The notes under the pieces are model-generated. The model did no database searches. It worked only from the letters and a program-made list of their open reading frames with translations, and was not told where the DNA came from. DNA of 64,000 bases from a virus. Shown in pieces: positions 59,143-64,000 of this stretch. Location: positions 1 through 64,000 of the IMG/VR virus record IMGVR_UViG_3300027749_000066; one strand, given 5' to 3'. Both the position numbers and the translations under genes were made by a program. Each line of letters starts with the position of its first letter. Position 1 is the stretch's first letter.

Positions 59143-59352
59143 ATGAGTAAAGCTAAGAGTCATATTGTTCAGGTTCCAATTTATCTTTATGTTGATGTGA
59201 CTGATAAGGAACTTCATGAAGATAACATTGATTTTCTTGTTGAAGAGAAAGTGATTGCTAAGTATAAGAATTCTGATGGTGAGCTTCATCTTTCTACAAA
59301 TCTTCTCATGTTTGATGACTGGGATATTTACGAAACAGAATACGAGGATTAA
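59143..59352 (+). CDS. Unknown early protein
   Basis: 69 aa from ATG 59143 (GGAG 5 nt upstream). Strand-rich start V-Q-V-P-I-Y-L-Y-V-D-V-T-D and acidic end. Unknown function. Confidence 0.5.
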   Translation: MSKAKSHIVQVPIYLYVDVTDKELHEDNIDFLVEEKVIAKYKNSDGELHLSTNLLMFDDWDIYETEYED

Positions 59353-59354
59353 TT

Positions 59355-59765
59355 ATGTCTGAGGTATTGATTGGTAGTATCGGTGTTGATTCGGGTCAGA
59401 TGATGTTGTGTGATCCATGTTATATTGAATCATCTTGGAAGAAGGAAGATATTGACTTCAAAAATATTGATCAGTATGCCGGTAAGTTTAATTATGGTGG
59501 TGCCTGTCAAGCTACTCTTTCTGATAAGAGTGCAGGTATTCTTGAAGATGGTATTGGTGCTGTTTGTGCTACTGGTTTTGGTGATGGTAGTTACAATGTG
59601 TATGTTACTTACTCTGATGAAGGATCTTGGGGTAAACGTATTTCGGAAATGAGAATTGTTTTCATCGGTGATGAAGTCGAGGAAGATAATGAAGATGATA
59701 TTTGTTTTTATTGTTGTGGTGAATATTGTGATGGTGAATGTCAAAATGAGGATGAAGAAGAATGA
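59355..59765 (+). CDS. Conserved beta protein with Cys-rich tail
   Basis: 136 aa. G-V-D-S-G-Q-M-M-L-C-D-P-C-Y, T-G-F-G-D-G-S-Y-N-V-Y-V-T-Y and M-R-I-V-F-I-G-D match a widespread small bacterial/phage beta-sandwich family of unknown function (DUF4241-like, low confidence). The acidic C-terminal tail carries C-F-Y-C-C-G-E-Y-C-D-G-E-C, a probable zinc site added to the core. Confidence 0.6.
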   Translation: MSEVLIGSIGVDSGQMMLCDPCYIESSWKKEDIDFKNIDQYAGKFNYGGACQATLSDKSAGILEDGIGAVCATGFGDGSYNVYVTYSDEGSWGKRISEMRIVFIGDEVEEDNEDDICFYCCGEYCDGECQNEDEEE

Positions 59766-59974
59766 GTGTTATTGATTTGAATATTCCCCTTCAACATGAA
59801 TATGATGTTGTTGAGGGAAGTTATTGTATTGAATGCTTTAGTCCTCCAGGTTGGAGGTATGCAAATTTCTTTAATGGTCATGGTCCTTTCTGTAATAAGA
59901 AATGCTTTGCAAAGTATATTGGTATTGACTATGGAAAGCTTCCTAAGTTGAATAGAATAGGAAAGATTAAGTGA
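59762..59974 (+). CDS. Small zinc-finger protein
   Basis: 70 aa, ATGA overlap. C-I-E-C and C-N-K-K-C pairs (about 22-25 and 44-48) with an intervening F-N-G-H-G-P-F turn; basic end. Probable zinc-binding regulator. Confidence 0.6.
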   Translation: MSVIDLNIPLQHEYDVVEGSYCIECFSPPGWRYANFFNGHGPFCNKKCFAKYIGIDYGKLPKLNRIGKIK

Positions 59975-60219
59975 TTACAACAAGAGTTGTTTGCGATAGG
60001 GTTTGTAAATTCTCTAATTCCTATAATATTGATTGTGTTGAGTATAATTATACTCTTCATATTCTAGTAGTTACTTTTAATACTGGGTCTACTTATCAGT
60101 ATTACGATGTTCCAGTTGATGTATTTGGTAGTATTGTTACTGCACCGTCTATTGGTAAAGCTTTTAATCAGTATGTATCTCGTCGTGAGTTTCGTTATAT
60201 CAAATTGGAGGATAAGTAA
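59971..60219 (+). CDS. KTSC-domain protein
   Basis: 82 aa from GTG 59971 (GTGA overlap). V-E-Y-N-Y-T-L-H-I-L-V-V-T-F-N-T-G-S-T-Y-type strand pattern, then Y-Y-D-V-P-V-D-V-F and A-P-S-I-G-K-A-F-N-Q-Y-V match the small KTSC domain, found in bacteria and phages. Its biochemical role is not established. Confidence 0.7.
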   Translation: MITTRVVCDRVCKFSNSYNIDCVEYNYTLHILVVTFNTGSTYQYYDVPVDVFGSIVTAPSIGKAFNQYVSRREFRYIKLEDK

Positions 60220-60485
60220 TGACTGTCACAATTGATGTAAATGTTCCAATCACTCTTGATGATTGGATGTGTAATCTTACTCTTGCTGATTTTGAGAGTA
60301 TGGAAGTTATTGATTCAGGTTGGACTTGTGATCTTTATGTTCATGATTTTAATCATGGCAATGGTCATAAGATTTGGCTCTCTAGAGTCGGTATTGATGG
60401 TGGTATGCCTTATGATAACGCTGTCATTATTGAGAAGTATATTGCAAATCGTTGGGTTGACGTTCTAATTTACGAAGCACTCTGA
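60219..60485 (+). CDS. Unknown early protein
   Basis: 88 aa, TAATG start. V-D-V-N-V-P-I-T-L-D-D-W, then W-T-C-D-L-Y-V-H-D-F-N-H-G-N-G-H and a final helix. Unknown function. Confidence 0.5.
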   Translation: MTVTIDVNVPITLDDWMCNLTLADFESMEVIDSGWTCDLYVHDFNHGNGHKIWLSRVGIDGGMPYDNAVIIEKYIANRWVDVLIYEAL

Positions 60486-60499
60486 AAGGTATAACTATT

Positions 60500-60916
60500 A
60501 TGTCGCTTAATTGGGATCTTACGAAGATTAAGAATTACGAAGAATTTTGCTGGTTGAAGAATGATGATGATGATACGGTAAAACTTAATACTGCAACTGA
60601 AGCTTTGATTTGGCTTTCGATGGGTATTGGTATGAATCGTATCACTGAGGCTAATGCTGCTGAATTTTATTCAAGAGTTTCTTTGTATGAAAAGTTGAAT
60701 GGTTCTATGCGTAGTGTTTGGTATGATGATGATAGAGGTCATCAGCGTATCTTTACTTCAGAAGAAGATGTATATAATCACATTGGCTTGGGTACTAATG
60801 CAACTCCTTATACTGACGCTAAGTTTCGTAAGTTGATGTTTGACTGTGCAAATAGAGATGCTTCTCGAGCTTTCCGTGAGTATGTCAAGGAATTGAATAA
60901 GGAAGAGGTTGCATGA
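60500..60916 (+). CDS. Unknown early protein
   Basis: 138 aa, GAAAGGT upstream. Helical middle (A-T-E-A-L-I-W-L-S-M-G-I-G-M-N-R-I-T) repeated in style by N-A-A-E-F-Y-S-R-V. Basic C-terminus. No family recognised. Confidence 0.55.
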   Translation: MSLNWDLTKIKNYEEFCWLKNDDDDTVKLNTATEALIWLSMGIGMNRITEANAAEFYSRVSLYEKLNGSMRSVWYDDDRGHQRIFTSEEDVYNHIGLGTNATPYTDAKFRKLMFDCANRDASRAFREYVKELNKEEVA

Positions 60917-61137
60917 GTTATATTGAGATTAGTGAAGATAATAGTAGTATCCCGGTATCAGTAACGATTGACACTGATATTGCTGGTATCGTTATTCTTG
61001 CAAGACTTTGTTTGTTTGCAAATGATATTGATATGGGTGAGGGTTATGATATGAATGATATCTATTCTCAACTTGTATCTAATCTTGAGCAGTATGGAAA
61101 TATTATCGCTTCTGAACCTATTGAATTTGAGGAGTAG
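60913..61137 (+). CDS. Acidic unknown protein
   Basis: 74 aa, ATGA overlap. I-V-I-L-A-R-L-C-L-F-A-N-D-I-D-M-G-E hydrophobic stretch, otherwise acidic. Unknown. Confidence 0.5.
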   Translation: MSYIEISEDNSSIPVSVTIDTDIAGIVILARLCLFANDIDMGEGYDMNDIYSQLVSNLEQYGNIIASEPIEFEE

Positions 61138-61142
61138 TTAAA

Positions 61143-61901
61143 ATGTCCGAGTACGTTGATCTTGCGAAGCAATCTTTAAAGCATCCTAGTGATTTTGGTT
61201 GGTATGGTTTCGAAGAGATGTTTGTTACTTGGGGTTTTGCTGGCATCAATAAAGATGCACGGGATGTTATTGCTGACGTTTCTAATTGGTATTGTACTAT
61301 TGCCGAAATGAAGCGTTTGTTCCCTGATACTTATGATGAGTGTTTTTCTGAGGTTGGTCTAAGGCATTGGCTTGTTGGTCATGCTGATCAACTTTGTGTT
61401 AAGGTTTTGAGATCAGAAGTTCCTCATCATTTGATTACTGATGAAGATATTACTGATGAGTTCAAAGCTGTTGTGGATATTGCAACTTATCTTTCTAATG
61501 AGTATCCCATTCTTGATGAAGAAGATTATTCTGATCGTCAATGGAAAGCAGGTGCTGATAATATTGAGTGGTGTATTGACAATAATGTTTTCGATTGGTG
61601 TCAGTATGTTGACAATTATGTCGGTATTGGTGGTGAAGTTCAGTCTTGGCTTGCTAGCAATGATTATGATTGTGATAATTATGATGATCAGGGTGTTCCT
61701 ATTTATAACGAGGAAGAGATTCTAGAAGCTGTTTATTATCTAGGTCTTGATATTCGTTTGAATGATGATGATGCTGACATTCATAGTTTGGATGATGCTA
61801 CATCTTTTTGGCTTTCTTATGAGAGAAGTAATCCTTCGATTGCTGCTAATCGTAAGAATCGACGTTGGGAAGAAGCTGGACAATTGAAGTTGGAGGTTTG
61901 A
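61143..61901 (+). CDS. Acidic 252-aa early protein
   Basis: One of the larger early-arm proteins. High Asp/Glu and Trp content (S-N-W-Y-C, L-D-E-E-D-Y-S-D-R-Q-W, Y-D-C-D-N-Y-D-D) with a basic last 20 residues (R-K-N-R-R-W). P-I-L-D-E-E-D-Y-S is a segment I associate with actinophage early proteins of unknown function. A DNA-mimic role is possible but unproven. Confidence 0.6.
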   Translation: MSEYVDLAKQSLKHPSDFGWYGFEEMFVTWGFAGINKDARDVIADVSNWYCTIAEMKRLFPDTYDECFSEVGLRHWLVGHADQLCVKVLRSEVPHHLITDEDITDEFKAVVDIATYLSNEYPILDEEDYSDRQWKAGADNIEWCIDNNVFDWCQYVDNYVGIGGEVQSWLASNDYDCDNYDDQGVPIYNEEEILEAVYYLGLDIRLNDDDADIHSLDDATSFWLSYERSNPSIAANRKNRRWEEAGQLKLEV

Positions 61902-61902
61902 T

Positions 61903-62154
61903 ATGTCAACTATTGTGCTAGATCCTATTTTGGATATCATTGAAGATGTGACTGAGGAACTTGAATTTGAAGAGCCTACTGTTTCTCATCTTATTACCAA
62001 AGAAGATGCCATGAATGGTTATATTAATGGTGTAGCTATTACTGCACTTTGTGGCCATGTATTTGTTCCTACTAGAGATCCTAATAAGTTTCCTCTTTGT
62101 CAAAAATGTATTGAGGTTGCCAAGAATGGCTTTAACAATGGAGATGGCGAGTGA
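61903..62154 (+). CDS. DUF3039-like zinc-binding protein
   Basis: 83 aa. A-L-C-G-H-V-F-V-P-T-R-D-P-N-K-F-P-L-C-Q-K-C matches DUF3039, a short actinobacterial family whose consensus is A-L-C-G-K-V-W-V-P-x-R-D-P. Cys and His ligands suggest a zinc site. Strong support for an actinobacterial host range. Confidence 0.8.
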   Translation: MSTIVLDPILDIIEDVTEELEFEEPTVSHLITKEDAMNGYINGVAITALCGHVFVPTRDPNKFPLCQKCIEVAKNGFNNGDGE

Positions 62155-62555
62155 ATTCAAAAGATTATTTTGAAGATATCAAGTCTTTTATTGAGGCTGG
62201 TAGGAGTAATGATTTCCGAAAACTTTCTCATGAGACTTGGTATGTGAAAACCACTGATGCTTTTGACAATACTGTTTATGGTATTCAGTATCATAATACT
62301 GTTATTGCTGGTATCAAGGAAGATGGAAGTTATTTTATTAATAATGGGGGTTGGTTTAGTGCAACGACTAAAAAGAGGATTAACGAGTTTCTTCGAAAGA
62401 TTGGGTGGGATTCTGTTATTTCTCAGCGCAGTTACCAGTGGTATTTTGGTAGCGTTCATTTTAGTGGAGTTGCTTTATTTGATTGGACGAATGTTCAATT
62501 AGATAGCTCGACTATTGATTGTTTTGCTTATCCGGTTAATACGATTGGAGTTTGA
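62151..62555 (+). CDS. Unknown early protein
   Basis: 134 aa from GTG 62151 (GTGA overlap). Alpha/beta pattern: T-W-Y-V-K-T-T-D, Y-G-I-Q-Y-H-N-T-V-I-A-G-I, then K-K-R-I-N-E-F-L-R-K-I-G-W. The I-N-E-F-L segment is typical of compact phage domains. Unknown function. Confidence 0.55.
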   Translation: MNSKDYFEDIKSFIEAGRSNDFRKLSHETWYVKTTDAFDNTVYGIQYHNTVIAGIKEDGSYFINNGGWFSATTKKRINEFLRKIGWDSVISQRSYQWYFGSVHFSGVALFDWTNVQLDSSTIDCFAYPVNTIGV

Positions 62556-62557
62556 TT

Positions 62558-62695
62558 ATGGAATCGCATCCTGACTCTATTGAAGAGTGTGCTATCGGTT
62601 GTAGTAGTTGTATCTATACGACTGATGAAGATGGTAATGAGATCATTAATTATTGCAGGATTTGTTGTGAAACAATGTTGGATTGGGTTTGGTGA
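62558..62695 (+). CDS. 45-aa Cys-rich protein
   Basis: Seven cysteines in 45 residues, including C-A-I-G-C-S-S-C and C-R-I-C-C. Likely zinc-binding. Preceded by GGAG. Confidence 0.5.
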   Translation: MESHPDSIEECAIGCSSCIYTTDEDGNEIINYCRICCETMLDWVW

Positions 62696-62706
62696 AAGGG
62701 GTTATG

Positions 62707-62904
62707 ATGGAATTTGCTGTTACTATCACTCAGACTATTTATCACACTGTTGTTATTGATGCTGATAATGCTGATGAAATTCGTCAGTTTGGTGTGAGTG
62801 ATGTTTATGATCTTATTGCTGATGGTGATGTTTCTGCTTTTGAAGATCCTTATATTTGTCATATTTACAATAATGAAACTCATGAAGAATGGATGGTTAA
62901 CTGA
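62707..62904 (+). CDS. Unknown early protein
   Basis: 65 aa from ATG 62707 (AAAGGGG 5 nt upstream). Beta start T-I-T-Q-T-I-Y-H-T-V-V-I-D-A-D-N-A-D-E and an acidic helix. Similar in layout to the next gene, perhaps related. Confidence 0.5.
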   Translation: MEFAVTITQTIYHTVVIDADNADEIRQFGVSDVYDLIADGDVSAFEDPYICHIYNNETHEEWMVN

Positions 62905-62905
62905 T

Positions 62906-63088
62906 ATGGAAGAGCGTTACTATAAGATTGTGGTTGTCAGTGAAACTGTGACTACTTATGGTGGTTATTTTCGCAATATTGCACAAGCTTTTGTTGATTT
63001 TCAAGATGATGATCTTGATGTTGAGACTATTCATATTGGTTTTGGTGATAGCCGTATTGTTTCTATTGAGGAGTCAACCAATGACTGA
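62906..63088 (+). CDS. Unknown early protein
   Basis: 60 aa from ATG 62906. Y-Y-K-I-V-V-V-S-E-T-V-T-T-Y-G-G-Y-F and I-G-F-G-D-S-R-I-V: a small beta-alpha-beta plan. Overlaps the next ATG by 8 nt. Confidence 0.5.
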   Translation: MEERYYKIVVVSETVTTYGGYFRNIAQAFVDFQDDDLDVETIHIGFGDSRIVSIEESTND

Positions 63089-63335
63089 AGTAATTGTGCC
63101 TGCTTGGAATAATGAAACTGCCCGTACTTTAACTAATTTTTATGCTGAAGGTGGACAGTCTGCTGTTTTTGATTATGTTCACAGGAATCATCGTGATTGG
63201 GATTGGATGTATTGTGAACCTTGTGAGTGCGAATCTCCTGTTTTTAAAGTTGAGGGAGAGAAGATTTGTGCAGTTTGCTTCACTGTATTTGAGAAGTTTT
63301 ATTTTCAGATAGGAGAGGATCTAATTGAAGTCTGA
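63081..63335 (+). CDS. Zinc-ribbon protein
   Basis: 84 aa. C-E-P-C-E-C (about 45-50) and C-A-V-C (about 63-66) form a four-Cys zinc site; aromatic centre R-D-W-D-W-M-Y. Unknown function. Confidence 0.55.
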   Translation: MTEVIVPAWNNETARTLTNFYAEGGQSAVFDYVHRNHRDWDWMYCEPCECESPVFKVEGEKICAVCFTVFEKFYFQIGEDLIEV

Positions 63336-63495
63336 CGTTCTAACTTGTAGTGTTGCTAGTTATATGACTGATCAGCATGGTGTTGATAAGTATTGGCAGT
63401 GTAATCAGGTTGCTATTGATGAATGTTGTGATGCTTATTATTGTGATGATTGCATCAAGCTTCATAGAGAGTATGATACTCATGATTGTTTGTGA
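63325..63495 (+). CDS. Cys-rich zinc protein, tandem copy 1
   Basis: 56 aa from TTG 63325, with AGGAGAGG upstream. Y-W-Q-C ... E-C-C-D-A-Y-Y-C-D-D-C ... H-D-C pattern, closely mirrored by the next gene (F-W-R-C ... E-C-C-D-R-H-Y-C-D-I-C ... H-D-C). Probable zinc-binding tandem duplicate. Confidence 0.65.
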   Translation: MKSDVLTCSVASYMTDQHGVDKYWQCNQVAIDECCDAYYCDDCIKLHREYDTHDCL

Positions 63496-63496
63496 T

Positions 63497-63718
63497 ATGT
63501 TTAGTACTGCACAATATGCTTCAGATCCTTTTTGGCGTTGTGATATGCCTGCTGTTTATGAATGTTGTGATCGTCACTATTGTGATATTTGTTTTGATAT
63601 GCACAAGAAGTTTGTGCGTCATGATTGTTATTGCTGTGAGAATACTGGAGTTGTTGTAAATAAGGTTGGTCTTATTAATATCGGTCAGGCTTGCGTTCTA
63701 TGTGAAGGAGATGTGTGA
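63497..63718 (+). CDS. Cys-rich zinc protein, tandem copy 2
   Basis: 73 aa from ATG 63497. Paralogue of the preceding gene over about 40 residues, extended by Y-C-C-E-N-T-G-V and a closing C-V-L-C, giving a second metal site. Ends in the next gene's ATG. Confidence 0.65.
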   Translation: MFSTAQYASDPFWRCDMPAVYECCDRHYCDICFDMHKKFVRHDCYCCENTGVVVNKVGLINIGQACVLCEGDV

Positions 63719-64000
63719 TGGGTGCAGAAAGTTTTTATTGTGAGTTTCAAGGTGAGACTTTGCAAGAAGCTTTTGATAATGCTGTCAAAGATGCTTATTA
63801 CTGGCATGGTCATGCTGGCTATACAGGTACGATTTGCGAAAAAGATCAAGTTGTGGCTTTTCGTAATATTCCAAATCCAACTTCTGATGAGGCACATAAG
63901 TTTTATGCTGCATTGGATATGAGTTGGCAGGAAACTTCTGAACTTCTTGTTGAGAAATTTGGTGAGGAAGTAGCTACCGAAATGTGTAACGCATACAATG
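63718..64000 (+). CDS. Unknown early protein (3' partial)
   Basis: 94 aa visible, running off the window. GAAGGAG lies upstream. L-Q-E-A-F-D-N-A-V-K-D-A-Y-Y-W-H-G-H-A-G-Y-T-G-T-I is a helix then glycine/strand, as in small actinophage proteins with an A-Y-x-x-G-H-x-G-Y-T-G-T-I signature. Function unknown. Confidence 0.6.
   Translation, partial: MGAESFYCEFQGETLQEAFDNAVKDAYYWHGHAGYTGTICEKDQVVAFRNIPNPTSDEAHKFYAALDMSWQETSELLVEKFGEEVATEMCNAYN

Overview
The window is a continuous piece of a tailed double-stranded DNA phage genome. Every gene I accept is on the + strand. The tape measure protein is very long (about 2,155 aa), there is a tail-tube-type major tail protein, and a -1 frameshift chaperone pair sits just before the tape measure. 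Together these point to a siphovirus with a very long flexible tail, roughly 0.3 um if the usual 1.5 A per residue holds. The host is most likely an actinobacterium: there are two WhiB-like [4Fe-4S] proteins, a secreted Rpf-type transglycosylase, a DUF3039-like zinc protein, a PHP-containing DnaE-type polymerase, and promoters that suit leaderless mRNAs. The DNA is AT-rich. The most strongly expressed genes (major capsid, major tail, SSB, the 51.5 kb AT-hook protein) use more C-ending codons than their neighbours.

Layout. 0-8.3 kb: tail fibre and receptor-binding cassette with collagen-like, beta-helix and glycine-rich proteins, plus a sulfotransferase-like P-loop protein. 8.3-12.6 kb: a 1,061-aa capsid maturation protease/scaffold polyprotein carrying a complete Dps-type ferroxidase domain, then the major capsid protein. 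12.6-14.7 kb: cargo (HNH endonuclease, C5-cytosine methyltransferase) set between near-identical terminator/promoter hairpins. 14.7-31.7 kb: head-tail connectors, tail terminator, tail tube, frameshifted chaperones, tape measure, distal tail and baseplate proteins. 31.7-34.9 kb: HNH endonuclease, metallophosphoesterase, probable holin, MerR-like and WhiB-like regulators.

34.8-47.7 kb: replication, recombination and nucleotide metabolism: DnaB-like helicase, primase, SSB, HAD nucleotidase, SLOG-like protein, dCMP deaminase, DnaE polymerase, HNH, RecA-like ATPase, PD-(D/E)XK resolvase-like protein, Cas4-like exonuclease, RuvC-like resolvase. 47.7-51.1 kb: small proteins, then terminase small and large subunits. 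51.1-52.9 kb: second WhiB, AT-hook protein, Rpf-like protein and a strong bidirectional terminator. 52.9-64.0 kb: a dense, probably early arm of about 35 small genes overlapping by 1-8 nt, many Cys-rich or acidic, launched by two related sigma70-type promoters (53.1 and 57.7 kb). Its first gene combines a GHKL-like glycine motif with an HEYDH metallopeptidase motif.

Two promoter classes can be read directly: TTGACN/-10 promoters in the right arm, and extended -10 (TGNTATAAT or TATACT) promoters without a -35 elsewhere. Three of the latter end 6-7 nt before an ATG and should give leaderless mRNAs. No portal gene was recognised, and the terminase lies about 37 kb downstream of the capsid gene, so the map is either permuted or unusually ordered. 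No tRNA, CRISPR array, integrase or IS element was recognised.
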